NCBI GenBank assembly: GCA_938042245.1
Contig: CALIRO010000041.1
Location: 17,573-81,572, forward strand
Source of the DNA: an uncultured Thermoguttaceae bacterium
GTDB taxonomy: Bacteria > Planctomycetota > Planctomycetia > Pirellulales > Thermoguttaceae
Direction of reading: 5' to 3'
DNA length: 64,000 nt
Shown: piece by piece, positions 52,426-62,128 of the stretch
Position numbering within the stretch: position 1 is the first letter of the stretch
Layout: each line of letters begins with the position of its first letter
The notes under the pieces: model-generated
Seen by the model: only the letters and a program-made list of their open reading frames with translations
The model's database searches: none
Told to the model about the DNA's origin: nothing
Made by a program: the position numbers and the translations under genes

Positions 52426-55400
52426 TTAGGGCCTTGCTTTTTCGGAGGGGATTTCAAGAGGGCTTTTTTCGGGTTCAAGCGGGGCTTCCGGCGTATCCGG
52501 CCCCACCGGCGCAGCCACTCCGCTGCGCCGGTGTCTTGGGGGAGTAAGCCGTTTCGGCGGGATGGGCGTCGGCGGAACTGTTTCTTTTTCTATCTTTTCG
52601 GTTTCTTTTTCTATCTTTTCGGGAACCAAGGGGGCTTCTGGGCCAGGCGGCGTTTTGGGAGTCTGGGGCACTTTGGGAATCGGGGGCGGTTCGGGCACTT
52701 CTGGGGCCTCCGGCGTAGGTAGGGCCTGAGGAGCGGCTTTGGGCGGTTGGATGGGGCCGCCTTCGGCCAAGGCACGAAATAAACTGTAGAAAAGCTCATA
52801 TCGAGCCAGCATCTCGCGCGTTGGTTCCGGCATCCAATTGGCCCGCCACTCGTCCGGATGCATCTGTCTATCTGTCCATATTTGGCCAAACCCGATGGCC
52901 ACTATCCAGCCTTGGCCGTATTGGATTCGGGCGGCTACCGGCTGCTGGCCCACAAAAACAAGCCCTTCGCCGCCGGAGACCACACAGGCCGACTCCACCG
53001 AAACACCCGTGGAACGTCCTGCCACCCCAAGCGGCCCTGCCGGCGCCAATGGATCGTGCTGAATCTGCAAACCAAAAGGTTCCAGCAGGCTTCCGGCCGT
53101 CGAATGCCGGTTACCCGGATGATCGATCACTAGGAGTTTTCCGCCCTGGAAGACATAAGAGGCCAACGCTTCCCGGTACTCATGAGAGACCGACCGATTC
53201 GGCGCAATCACTACCAGCAGGTCGCCGCCGAAGGCGTCAAGGCCGGTGCGCCGGGCCGTCACATAGCCCAACCGAGGGATCGTATGCTCCAACAGGCCAA
53301 ATCCATCGGGCGACTGATTGAAGGCCCCGTTGGCCAGGGGTACCTGGGAAACCGTCCGGTCGATGACGGCCAGCCGGAAGGGCTTTTCCTGCAGGGCTCG
53401 TTGCAGATCGAGTGGGGCGGATCGGTGGTAGGCGTCCAGGGCGGCCCAAGCGGCAGTGACGCCGATCATACTGGCAGCCAAAAGAACCGTGGCTTTTACC
53501 AGGCCGGCGTCGGTGAGCAGATGGAGGGCTTCGATGGCCGGAGGAGCGGAGAGCCTGGCCGGTTCCGCAGCTTTTTTCGGTTGGGAACCTTTGGCCAAGG
53601 AACCCGGTTTTTCTCCAGATGGGACGGTTTGCTCTGTCGGGCGGGCTGGTGGATACGCCTTCCAACACCCGAGGCCGACCAGCACCAGGCCCACTAGCCC
53701 CAGCCCCAAAGTAACAGCGGCCTGGATCGGCCAGGGGTCCAGAGGGCTTCTGTGGTTGAGCCAGTGCAACATATTCAGGAACAACTCTGCCTTTCCCGGC
53801 TGGAAGGTGCAGAAATTGGAGAAGATGGTCGAATCGGTAAAGGCCAGCACTCGGCCTCGGCCGTAACTGGTGGCCCACAGTTGCACAAAGGCCCCGGCCC
53901 GCAAATGCGGCTGATATTCCGCGTGGGGATGGTAATTGCTGGCCTCGTAAGCGGCTGGTAGGCTCCATAGGCCGGTGCTTCGGATAACAGCTCGGCCCCA
54001 GCTTCGGCCTGGATCAATCGAACAAGAGACGGCAAAATCCATTTCCGGCACCATCGCCACGGCCGGATGCACCGGCCAAGGCCGATGGTATTTCTGCTGG
54101 TACGGCGAACCAATACAGAACAAGAGATCATTTCGGAAGGTAAACCCCATCGGTCGGCAAATGGCATTCAGGTAGGTGCTGGACCGGAAGACATTTGTAT
54201 GATCGCCGATTAGCAGCAGGCTGCCGCCGTTGGCCACAAACCGATGGACCGCTTCGATTTCTTTCGGCTGGTAGGGGGCGGTAGGGATTTTGATGATCAA
54301 AACATCACATTCCTGGAGGCGCTCTTCGGTGATCGGCTCCGATTCCAAAATTCGGCCCATTTGGAAAAAGTGCCTGCAAAAGTCATAGATCAACCGGTAA
54401 TTGTAGCCGGACGGCTCGCCGTACCAGGTGGTATCATACGGCCGGAGGGTGGGTTCCCATTGGCTGTGGCGTTCGACCACGAGGACCCGGCCCTGTTTAG
54501 GCCGACCGATAGGCGTCCAGAGGCTTGCCCCAGCCATCAAGGCGGACCCCACAGCCAGCCAGACTGCCGCCCACCGCATCCGAGAACCAGACCGAGCCGA
54601 TCTGCCCGACCAAACTCCCGAACTGCCTCCTATCAGGACGGTTTCCCCCTGGGAGGCTGACAGCTCCGCTTGGGCTGGTGTTTCGGCAAGCATGCTGGTG
54701 GTATCAGGGAAATCCCGGAACGACCAGCCCGCCCATAGAGCCGGTGCTAGCAATAACAGCAGATGGAACCAGGGACTAAACATTTGAGCTATGGCTAAAT
54801 GTTCCCCTTCGATTCCTTCCAGTCCGGCCCGGTGCAGATACAAGCCTAAAACCAGCATCCAGCGGACCAGAATCCAAAGCCCCATCAGCCCGCAAAAGCG
54901 GCGAAAGCCTGCTAGCCAACAGGTCCATCGGCGGCCCGCCGGGACCGATTCCCCACATCTCCAGGCAAGCCAGACCAGCCCGCCGGTAAAAAAGAGCACC
55001 GTCGCCGGGTCCAGGAACCAGTCCCAACAGAGGGCAATTCGGTGCGGCTGGCCCAGCACCCGAAAGACCAGATCGGCGCCGGCAGCGGCCGCCTCGGCAT
55101 CCAGCAGTTTGGCCAGTGCCACAGCAATTGGCCGGAGCCAAGCAGGCAGATCATGCGTTCGGGCGGTCTGAGCCTGATAGAATTCCAGCACCAAGGTGTG
55201 GCTGACCAGGATTATGCCGGCCAGCAGGGCGGCCCGGCTGAGCCGCCGGGTGCTCCGGCCCACCAAGGGAGAACTTTCGGCTAGCCAAAGCCCCAGCCAA
55301 CCGGCCAGCATCAGCACCGGGCCCATCTTTTCCGGCCAAGGCCAACACACCACCGGGAGAAGAAGAAAGGCGGCCACACCAAGCCGAACTCCCCTGGGCG

Positions 55401-55725
55401 CCTCCAGAGCCGCCGATTGCTCGGTTTCCTGAACCGGAGGCAGACCGTTCGATGGTTCCGTTTTCTGAACCGGGCGGTTTTCCGCTTCGGAAGCTGAGGG
55501 GCTGCTAGGCCGGTGTGTTGGCTGGGCAGTTGATCTGGTTTTCAGCGGGTCCGTCGCCGGGTTCTGTAAGAAATGCTTCTGAGAGCAGCTTCGGAACCCC
55601 AGGGCCAGCAAAAGCACCGATCCTGCCAGACTCAGCAGATACCAGACGGTCTGGGCCGGGGCGAAATAATGCGTGCCCCAAAGCCAACCAACGCTCAACA
55701 TTGCTATAGCCAACCACACCATCAT
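52426..55725 (-). CDS. Giant membrane protein with two GATase1-like modules (I)
   Basis: 1099 residues, not recognised as a named family. N-terminal helices cover about 1-360 (for example FLLLPVVCWPWPEKMGPVLMLAGW and LAWR-type ends). A soluble module at about 430-665 has DVLIIKIPTAPYQPKEI and VANGGSLLLIGDHTNVF. A second membrane segment follows at about 680-800. A second soluble module at about 800-970 has FRLAVIDRTVSQVPLANGAF, LVVIAPNRSVS and VFQGGKLLVIDHPGNRH. Both modules resemble the GATase1-like fold seen in GldG-type and DUF4350 proteins. Residues 1000-1099 are Pro/Glu-rich, with an exact 7-residue repeat (EKIEKET). The ATG at 55725 follows GGGAGAGGA. It lies 128 bp downstream of a similar giant gene. 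Confidence 0.8.
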   Translation of the reverse strand: MMVWLAIAMLSVGWLWGTHYFAPAQTVWYLLSLAGSVLLLALGFRSCSQKHFLQNPATDPLKTRSTAQPTHRPSSPSASEAENRPVQKTEPSNGLPPVQETEQSAALEAPRGVRLGVAAFLLLPVVCWPWPEKMGPVLMLAGWLGLWLAESSPLVGRSTRRLSRAALLAGIILVSHTLVLEFYQAQTARTHDLPAWLRPIAVALAKLLDAEAAAAGADLVFRVLGQPHRIALCWDWFLDPATVLFFTGGLVWLAWRCGESVPAGRRWTCWLAGFRRFCGLMGLWILVRWMLVLGLYLHRAGLEGIEGEHLAIAQMFSPWFHLLLLLAPALWAGWSFRDFPDTTSMLAETPAQAELSASQGETVLIGGSSGVWSGRSARSGSRMRWAAVWLAVGSALMAGASLWTPIGRPKQGRVLVVERHSQWEPTLRPYDTTWYGEPSGYNYRLIYDFCRHFFQMGRILESEPITEERLQECDVLIIKIPTAPYQPKEIEAVHRFVANGGSLLLIGDHTNVFRSSTYLNAICRPMGFTFRNDLLFCIGSPYQQKYHRPWPVHPAVAMVPEMDFAVSCSIDPGRSWGRAVIRSTGLWSLPAAYEASNYHPHAEYQPHLRAGAFVQLWATSYGRGRVLAFTDSTIFSNFCTFQPGKAELFLNMLHWLNHRSPLDPWPIQAAVTLGLGLVGLVLVGLGCWKAYPPARPTEQTVPSGEKPGSLAKGSQPKKAAEPARLSAPPAIEALHLLTDAGLVKATVLLAASMIGVTAAWAALDAYHRSAPLDLQRALQEKPFRLAVIDRTVSQVPLANGAFNQSPDGFGLLEHTIPRLGYVTARRTGLDAFGGDLLVVIAPNRSVSHEYREALASYVFQGGKLLVIDHPGNRHSTAGSLLEPFGLQIQHDPLAPAGPLGVAGRSTGVSVESACVVSGGEGLVFVGQQPVAARIQYGQGWIVAIGFGQIWTDRQMHPDEWRANWMPEPTREMLARYELFYSLFRALAEGGPIQPPKAAPQALPTPEAPEVPEPPPIPKVPQTPKTPPGPEAPLVPEKIEKETEKIEKETVPPTPIPPKRLTPPRHRRSGVAAPVGPDTPEAPLEPEKSPLEIPSEKARP
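52580..52621. repeat. Exact 21-bp tandem duplication inside a coding region
   Basis: GTTTCTTTTTCTATCTTTTC plus G occurs twice without mismatch and encodes a repeated EKIEKET on the minus strand. It keeps the frame and only lengthens the charged tail. Confidence 0.9.
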
Positions 55726-55853
55726 TGGCTCATCCTCTCCCGATTCCTGCTGGGGGCGATCCAACAGGCGCACAACATCTCCTTGTCGAGAACCATCATT
55801 AGCTCGGACTCTGGCGACTCCTGCTCGGGACGGAAAGGATAACGCGTTTCATT

Positions 55854-58800
55854 TCAAGGGACCTTTGGAGATGGGGCAGGCGCTGGGCGAACCGGTGGAG
55901 CAGGTTCTTCCGGAATCATCTCATCAGGCCAGAGCTGCTCCGGAGGGAGCAGAGGAAGCCACTGGGCCGGATCGGGCGGAACCCATTCTTGCTGCCGACT
56001 CACTCGACTAAGCATCCACCGCCAAAAGTGGGCGTTTTCGATCATGCCTTCGGTGGGCTGGCCGTCGGCTTCGTCGAAGTTTTTATTGGCGGCAAAATAG
56101 GTGTCGCCGATCACCACCACGCTGCCGCCGCCGATTTGCCGATGGATCACAATCGGTACATCGTTGTACCCCCGGACCAGCACATCGGCATCACCAACCT
56201 GGAACTGGCCATCGGGGATGATAGGTTCCACCGGCCAGGGAGCGTGCAAGCTAACCGCCACCATATAATCGCCCCGGCCGTAGTCTTTGGCGTTCAGATA
56301 ATAGGTGCGGAGCCGACCGTAGTTATCCGGATGCTCTCCGGGACCTGGCGATTGGCCGACTGGTTCGGCTTCGGGTTCCTGGTTGGCTGGGCCGACGGGA
56401 GAACGAGGTATCCGAAGCCCCCAACCTTCCAACAGAGGACGGAGTGCCTCGGCATTTTCGGCCCCGGCCATGGCAATGAAAATCCCGCCGTTTCGCACAT
56501 ACTCCTGAAGGGCCGCCTGCTCGGAGCCGGAAAAATGCCGCCCTGGGGCAATCGAGAGCCAAACCGCCGCTGTCTGGAGCCGATCCGGTTTCATGTCCGG
56601 GGCTAAAAGCGGCAAATAGCCGGCCTGGATCAGGGTGAAGAACAGTCGGCCCAGCCCGTGCGGATGCCAAGGATGGAGGCTATAGGTGTCCATGTGTGAG
56701 GCGTCGATATAGGCCACGGGCAACCCCTTGGGGCTGGGAAGCACCGGCCCCTCCGCCTCGGAAGAAGACCCGGCTAGCTGGGCGGTAGGGGCACTAGCAG
56801 CCTGAGGCCTGAAAGCGGCTGGGGGGGGTACCAACCTTCCCGGGGACTGAGGTAGCAGCCGGCCTGCCTGGCTGCTTTGCCACCAACCGGCCAGCAGGAT
56901 CAGACCCAAAACAGCAGCAGTAACGGCCAGCACTGGGGCTGTAGGTCGATAGGCCATCAGAAGAACCACCAGCACACCGGCGCCGAAGCCTAGCAGTTGG
57001 CGCCACAGATCGGCCGGTCTTGCCCCCCGATGGGCCAAATACCCCATCAACCGAGCTACAAACCCATAGCAACTGGGCAGATTCTCGTTGCGAAACCATT
57101 CATCGCTGGCCAGTACAAACACCCGACCTGAACCAAGCCAGGTTTCGGCGGCCAGCACCACATCGCCCAGCCGTTCGCCCGCTTCATACTGCGGGAGAAA
57201 ATCGGTGTGGACGGCATGCCGACCCGGATCCCCATAGCCCCACTGACCTACCAAAACCGGATAGGCCAGCCCATAGGCTGGTTTCACTGTGGCCGATCGG
57301 CTCAAAGGCAGCCAATTTCCAGGTGGTGCTTTAGGGGCGATGCCAGAGGCAACCGGATGGCTCAGTGGGAAAAGCGCCTCCAGCCACTGGCCCCAGGCGC
57401 AGACTGCCGTCTCGTATTGGATCTGCATGCCCCATTGGGCTAATAAGGTGCTTGCCGGAAGACCTTCCTTTGTCGTCCCAAAGGAACGTTCCCCAAAAGC
57501 AGCCAACACCCTTCCGCCCGAATCTACATAGTTGCTCAGCGCTGCAATTTGGCTGGCCGATAAGACTCCCACATCGCCCAGCAGCAGAACTAAGTCGGCC
57601 TGTTGGAGTTCCGGTTCGGTGAGTTGGCTGGAGAAACTCCATCGGCCGCCCAAACCGAGGACCAACTCCGGCAACATGCTGAATCGGTTCAAATCGGATC
57701 GGCTGTACTGGTCCGGCGAGGGCGGCAACCAATCCTGAGGATTCGGAGCATAGGCAAGCACCCTTTTCCCCCCCAAGGTAGGGGGACTGATCCAGAAGAA
57801 GCTAAGCCCTCCCCACAGGAGCATTAGAACAATTGGCCCTAGTTCGAGGAGGATTTGTTTGCCAGGGTTGGCGGCATGCCCACCATTTGAGGGGGAATGG
57901 GGGTTGTCGGATCCTTGCCAGGAATTCGGGTTGGGAAAGGTGGGGCTGGCTTCGGGCCATCCAGTCCATCGGAAGGCTAAGGCCAGGACCCCCAGATGAA
58001 GGCCCATTCCCACCCAAGGAAAACTCCAGGGCAAAAGACTTTTCAGGGCTTCTGACCAACTCCAAGCCGGTGGCAGGTAAACATGAAATTCTGGCCGAGG
58101 CGGAGGAGGGGGAAGCTTTTCCCTCAAAATAGGGGTCCAGCTTAGCCCCGCCAAATAGACCAACTGCGCCAAGAGAATAGCTATTGCTCCTGCGAGGGCG
58201 GTTTTCCACCCGAATTGGCCAATTTGTACCACCCAAATGATGTACCAGGCAAAGCTCAGAACCAGGAAATCAATCCCCCCAAAGGTGGCCCCTACTTCGA
58301 GGGGTTGACCAGCTAGACTTCCTCCCAGCCTTCCTAAAAATCCCCCTAGCTGATCCGCCACATGCCAATAGGTGGGAATACTCAGAAGAGCCAGCCGATG
58401 GACTGTCAAAATCCACCCGGCCAGGGCCAAACTGGTAAGGAGCTTTTTTCGGATGGGATGTTGTTGGAGGCTGGCCAACCCGGCTCCTGTGAGCACCACC
58501 GCTAGAAGGTTCAGCACCGGATGGGAATCGGCCGCAAACAGAAGCACTGCTAGCAAAAGCCCTGCTGCCTGAGCGAGCCTTTGGGGGGTTATAGGTACCC
58601 CCGGAATAGGTATATTGTGTACCCTTTTAAGGGGGGGTTCCTGGGAGGATATGACCCAGGCCAACCGTCCCGGCCAAGCCAATACCACCAATCCCCCTAT
58701 AAGCAGGCCCAAAAGGGCATGACGAAGCCCCAGGGCTAGCAGGCCCACCGAAGCGGCTCCCACCCAGCAGCCTGCCAAGCCTAATAGGATTATAGCCAGC

Positions 58801-58877
58801 TCTCTAAGACCCACCGGCCTCCAAGGAACCGAAGCCGCTTGGTACGCTGAAAGGCTTTGGCCTTTGAGTTCGTCCAT
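55854..58877 (-). CDS. Giant membrane protein with two GATase1-like modules (II)
   Basis: 1007 residues, parallel in layout to the downstream neighbour. N-terminal helices fill about 1-365 (for example LAIILLGLAGCWVGAASVG, FLVLSFAWYIIWVVQIGQF). Module 1 covers about 375-600 (VLAYAPNPQDWLPP, LVLLLGDVGVLSAS, YVDSGGRVLAAFGERSFG). Then come helices at about 640-690 (FGAGVLVVLLMAYRPTAPVL). Module 2 covers about 740-950 (GLPVAYIDASHMDTYSLHP, QEYVRNGGIFIAMAGAEN, PVGPANQEP, VVVIGDTYFAANKNFDE). A Pro-rich tail ends at residue 1007. ATG 58877 follows AGGAGG by 11 bases. No enzymatic Cys-His-Glu triad is visible, so a structural or binding role is likelier than an amidotransferase. Confidence 0.8.
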   Translation of the reverse strand: MDELKGQSLSAYQAASVPWRPVGLRELAIILLGLAGCWVGAASVGLLALGLRHALLGLLIGGLVVLAWPGRLAWVISSQEPPLKRVHNIPIPGVPITPQRLAQAAGLLLAVLLFAADSHPVLNLLAVVLTGAGLASLQQHPIRKKLLTSLALAGWILTVHRLALLSIPTYWHVADQLGGFLGRLGGSLAGQPLEVGATFGGIDFLVLSFAWYIIWVVQIGQFGWKTALAGAIAILLAQLVYLAGLSWTPILREKLPPPPPRPEFHVYLPPAWSWSEALKSLLPWSFPWVGMGLHLGVLALAFRWTGWPEASPTFPNPNSWQGSDNPHSPSNGGHAANPGKQILLELGPIVLMLLWGGLSFFWISPPTLGGKRVLAYAPNPQDWLPPSPDQYSRSDLNRFSMLPELVLGLGGRWSFSSQLTEPELQQADLVLLLGDVGVLSASQIAALSNYVDSGGRVLAAFGERSFGTTKEGLPASTLLAQWGMQIQYETAVCAWGQWLEALFPLSHPVASGIAPKAPPGNWLPLSRSATVKPAYGLAYPVLVGQWGYGDPGRHAVHTDFLPQYEAGERLGDVVLAAETWLGSGRVFVLASDEWFRNENLPSCYGFVARLMGYLAHRGARPADLWRQLLGFGAGVLVVLLMAYRPTAPVLAVTAAVLGLILLAGWWQSSQAGRLLPQSPGRLVPPPAAFRPQAASAPTAQLAGSSSEAEGPVLPSPKGLPVAYIDASHMDTYSLHPWHPHGLGRLFFTLIQAGYLPLLAPDMKPDRLQTAAVWLSIAPGRHFSGSEQAALQEYVRNGGIFIAMAGAENAEALRPLLEGWGLRIPRSPVGPANQEPEAEPVGQSPGPGEHPDNYGRLRTYYLNAKDYGRGDYMVAVSLHAPWPVEPIIPDGQFQVGDADVLVRGYNDVPIVIHRQIGGGSVVVIGDTYFAANKNFDEADGQPTEGMIENAHFWRWMLSRVSRQQEWVPPDPAQWLPLLPPEQLWPDEMIPEEPAPPVRPAPAPSPKVP

Positions 58878-59020
58878 GAAACAGCTCGCCTCCTGAAGGG
58901 AGCCAATCCGAAAGCCAAACTCGGCCGCCACCTACCCATTTACCGAATGTTGCGGGCTGAGCCGGGCGGGGCGATTGCCGCACAAGGGATTGGCTGGGGG
59001 ATCGGGTAAGCCAAGGGGGT

Positions 59021-59536
59021 TTATTCTCGAACCGCTGCGGTTCGGAACTTCCACATTCCCCAGGGCAGTAATGCGGCGGTTACCGGTTTATCAGCGGCAT
59101 GGGCTTCCGGCACCCAGGGAATTGCATAGGCACAGAGCACCCCCGTATTGACCTCAGCCACATAGACTAAACTGGAAGATGGCCGAACGCCGCCGGGCGC
59201 CCGGGCAATATCGGCAATACCGGTTACCATGAGAAAACTGGGCTTTTTGCCCTGTTCGAGGGCAAAATCCGCTAGCACGTTTCGGGCAAATTGGGCTTGA
59301 AAACCAGGCTGCCGCTTGGAGACCACCGCTGCTTTCAGATCTCCGGTCAACGCATCTAGCACATAGACCGCTTCCACAGCCCCGTCCACCGGACCAGTGG
59401 CGATAATACAATTGGGATTCGAGTCGGTGGCTACAGCATGGAGCGGGGCCTGAGGTAAAAAGATACATGCCACTGCCAGTACACTGACCGCTACGAACAA
59501 CCAGGCAATTCGGAATCGGGTGCAGAGTGGGGACAT
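59021..59536 (-). CDS. Small exported protein of unknown function
   Basis: 171 residues with ATG 59536 after AAAGGAGCG. A signal or membrane anchor spans residues 8-30 (IAWLFVAVSVLAVACIFLPQAP). The mature part has CIIATGPVDGAVEAVYVLDALTGDLKAAVVSK, then LVYVAEVNTGVLCAYAIPWVPE. VLDALTG and AEVNTG look like two strand-turn units of a beta-propeller or beta-sheet protein. The family is not recognised, but the composition and ribosome site are gene-like. It is upstream of the two giant genes on the same strand by 143 bp, so it may share their transcript. Confidence 0.75.
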   Translation of the reverse strand: MSPLCTRFRIAWLFVAVSVLAVACIFLPQAPLHAVATDSNPNCIIATGPVDGAVEAVYVLDALTGDLKAAVVSKRQPGFQAQFARNVLADFALEQGKKPSFLMVTGIADIARAPGGVRPSSSLVYVAEVNTGVLCAYAIPWVPEAHAADKPVTAALLPWGMWKFRTAAVRE

Positions 59537-59691
59537 GGATCGCTCCTTTCGATGGGGAGAGTTGGCCTGCCGGGGACCCCGGCCACTGTACCTTCTTTTT
59601 CTACGAAACTTCAGCTAAAAGGGATTATCCCAAATTTTGGTCGGTTTGGAAAGGCCAGCCGGAGCCCCCACCTCTTGGGTATATTGCCCGC

Positions 59692-61566
59692 CTATTGGGT
59701 AGAAGCCAAGGCTTTTAGGAGTTCATCTTGGAGCTGTTGAAGCTTGCAGAAAGCAGGCGTCTGGGGCAGTTGGGCGCCTCGGCGGAGTTCGTCCAGTAAG
59801 GGACCTAGCAGGTGGCTGTGAAGCCAATCGGCCAGCCATTGTTGACGACTGGCTACATATTGAGTTTGTAAGCAGAGGAGCAGTTGGCCGGCGGTCTGGC
59901 GGGCGGTTTGACCGGTCGTGCTGAGCACTGCTTCGCCGCTGCCGGTCAGCCCAGTCGCCATGGCCGTATTGACTGCGATTCCTATTACCCCATGCCCGGC
60001 CATTTGACCGACGGCCTGCCCGGCCAGGTGAAAACCGGTAAAAAAGAGCGCCCCAGTAATCGCCGGCCGGGCCGCTGCCAATAGAACATCTAACGACCGG
60101 AGCAATTTGACCGCCCGGGGATGTTCCTTTTCCCATTGATCTAACCGGGTCCCGATAAACTGCCGGAAGCCTTCGTCCACCGGCGGCAACTGATGATGAT
60201 CCTGCAGAAGATCGGCCAAGAGGGCCTCTCGATCCTGACCGCCCAAAAGGCGTTGGACCCTCGGCTGAAGGACCTCGTTGCCAGCTTGCGCCCACTGGTG
60301 AAGTTTTTCATAGACCTGCCCGAGGATTCGGACGATGGTCTCATGTTCCTTTTGCTGAAATTCTTCCCATGCACTCGGCGATTTTCCAGCTTCGGATGGA
60401 TCGGATTGCCAAAGGGCGCGGATCGGCCAGGTAAGGCCCCGCATGAGGGGCCGACCTATTGCCTGGCCGATCTTCCGATAGGTTTGGTGAATGGTCCGGA
60501 CCCAGGGGGGCCGACGCCTATCCCACCAAGCCAGGATTTCATCGCTCAAGATGTTGACCGGCAATTGGGGCCAGGGAGTTTGGGCCATTTTGTCGGCTTC
60601 CAGGACCTGGGCCGTTACCCGAAACTGCTCGGCCTTTTCGACCAAAGCCGTCAGATAACCGCCCAGGCCTTTCTGCTGGTCCAACACCTGGCGCAAAGCG
60701 CCCCGAAGCGTGCGAAGTTTGATCCGTTCGAACTCCAAGTGGGCCAGTTGTTTTCGAAGGTCTGCCGGTTGGTCTGGGACGCTTTGCCCATCTAGGCCGA
60801 CATTATACAGGGGCAGCTCCATCCGATCCGCCGCCCTCCGATCCCAAGGTGCCACATACACTGCAAGCGGCTCTAGACCTGTCTCCTGACAAAAGGTCTG
60901 GAGCCACTGCGGCCAATACGGCTGATCCTCTTTCAGGGCGCATTGATTGAATAGGACGATGACGGGTTTATCAGCCTGGGCGGCTTCCCGGAAAAACCGT
61001 TTAACGGCCGCATCGTTGTATTTCTGCTGGGTGAGCACCGCAATCAGTACATCGGCCACCTGCCGAATACGCCGCGCTCGCTCCCAATTGATCGGCATGT
61101 CGGAATCCACATCCGGGGTGTCCAGAAGGAGCAATCTGTCCGGCACGGTGGGGCTGGGCCGCCAAAACAGTAGATGCTCTTCCGTCTCCTGGAGCGGATC
61201 CTTGTCCGATTGCCACTCTCGAAGCTCGAATCCCTCAAACAGTCGGCCCAAAAGGGCCGGATCGGTGCTATCCGGCGGAACCAGACAGACCGGATGTTTG
61301 GTCCGAGCTGCATACGGGCTTACCGCACTGGCCTTCTCACCGGCCAATTGGTTGAAAATCACCGATTTGCCGATATTCGTCCCGCCGATAATCGCCACCA
61401 CCAGGCGTAAATCGGTGGTCAATTGCGGCAAGAGCTTCTTCCACAGGAGCCCATACCATTCTTCCTCCCTTGGAGCCGGTACGCCAACCAATTCCCCCTC
61501 TGGGATAATTGCATCTAATGCCGAAAGCAACGCCTGCAATTTTTCCACCCAGACAGACAGATCCAT
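59692..61566 (-). CDS. Membrane-associated P-loop GTPase-like protein
   Basis: 624 residues. The GTPase domain covers about 50-260: P-loop GGTNIGKSV (61-69), a possible switch with TKHPV, and the G3-like LLLLDTPDVDSD (145-156). The G4 motif NKxD is not kept: the matching spot reads VLFNQCALKEDQP, so base specificity is unclear. A helical region (260-480) follows, then a hydrophobic part around residues 520-580 (GALFFTGFHLAGQAVGQ..TAMATGLTG) with one or two membrane-associated helices. The build resembles dynamin-like or Era-like GTPases used in membrane or ribosome work. ATG 61566 follows AGGGGAG; a GTG/ATG extension to 61662 is rejected. Confidence 0.8.
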   Translation of the reverse strand: MDLSVWVEKLQALLSALDAIIPEGELVGVPAPREEEWYGLLWKKLLPQLTTDLRLVVAIIGGTNIGKSVIFNQLAGEKASAVSPYAARTKHPVCLVPPDSTDPALLGRLFEGFELREWQSDKDPLQETEEHLLFWRPSPTVPDRLLLLDTPDVDSDMPINWERARRIRQVADVLIAVLTQQKYNDAAVKRFFREAAQADKPVIVLFNQCALKEDQPYWPQWLQTFCQETGLEPLAVYVAPWDRRAADRMELPLYNVGLDGQSVPDQPADLRKQLAHLEFERIKLRTLRGALRQVLDQQKGLGGYLTALVEKAEQFRVTAQVLEADKMAQTPWPQLPVNILSDEILAWWDRRRPPWVRTIHQTYRKIGQAIGRPLMRGLTWPIRALWQSDPSEAGKSPSAWEEFQQKEHETIVRILGQVYEKLHQWAQAGNEVLQPRVQRLLGGQDREALLADLLQDHHQLPPVDEGFRQFIGTRLDQWEKEHPRAVKLLRSLDVLLAAARPAITGALFFTGFHLAGQAVGQMAGHGVIGIAVNTAMATGLTGSGEAVLSTTGQTARQTAGQLLLCLQTQYVASRQQWLADWLHSHLLGPLLDELRRGAQLPQTPAFCKLQQLQDELLKALASTQ

Positions 61567-62128
61567 TGGGTAAACTCCCCTGGGACCCAGCAAACGGTTC
61601 CCTAAAAGTCTAGCACAGCCCCCGCCATGCTTGCAGAAGCCCTTCCGATCCCTTTGGCCCACCGGCCCCCCTGGGCGGGCTCAGTGAGGAACCTTCTGCT
61701 CTCACATTTTACCTCTCCGGTTGAATTACCTCTCGGCTCCACGTTGCCCATTTGCAGCCGCTCTTCTATAAAAAGTGTTAGAGAAAACTTTTCCATGGGA
61801 AAGCCCAACCCACGAAAAACCTCAAAAAACGTAACACTTCAGCCATTTGAAGTAGGTTCTCCAGGTTGTCCGGAAAACTGCCCTTTGTCATTCCCGCGAA
61901 AGCGGGAATCCAGAAAAAATCTGGATCCTTGCTTTCGCTCCCGATGGCACGAAAGGTTACTTCATTCGGCTGAAGTGTTCCCCAAAACCAATTTTTATGA
62001 GCATCCCCCTCACCCAGGAGAGCTTTTCAACTTCTGCAGTAGGGAACATACTAAGTTTCTCCGGTCAAAGCATGTGGGGGTCCTATAGTTCGGTCAGCAG
62101 AAGAGCATTTCCCAAAGGAGGTTTGCCA
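61567..62128. other. Divergent intergenic region with one MITE-like element
   Basis: No gene is supported in 562 bp between the GTPase and GH5-like genes. MITE-like copy 8 occupies 61835-61977. Confidence 0.6.
61835..61977. repeat. MITE-like element, copy 8 (143 bp, shortest)
   Basis: The ends are CACTTCAGCCATTTG (61835-61849) and the exact consensus CATTCGGCTGAAGTG (61963-61977). GTAA lies outside the left end and GTTC-type bases outside the right. The interior holds ATTCCCGCGAAAGCGGGAAT, a 6-bp-stem hairpin, followed by CCAG. Confidence 0.9.

Noticed and set aside
52426..58877. The giant membrane proteins as exosortase-like enzymes
   Set aside because: Helix layout is vaguely similar, but no catalytic Cys-Arg-His pattern of exosortases is visible.
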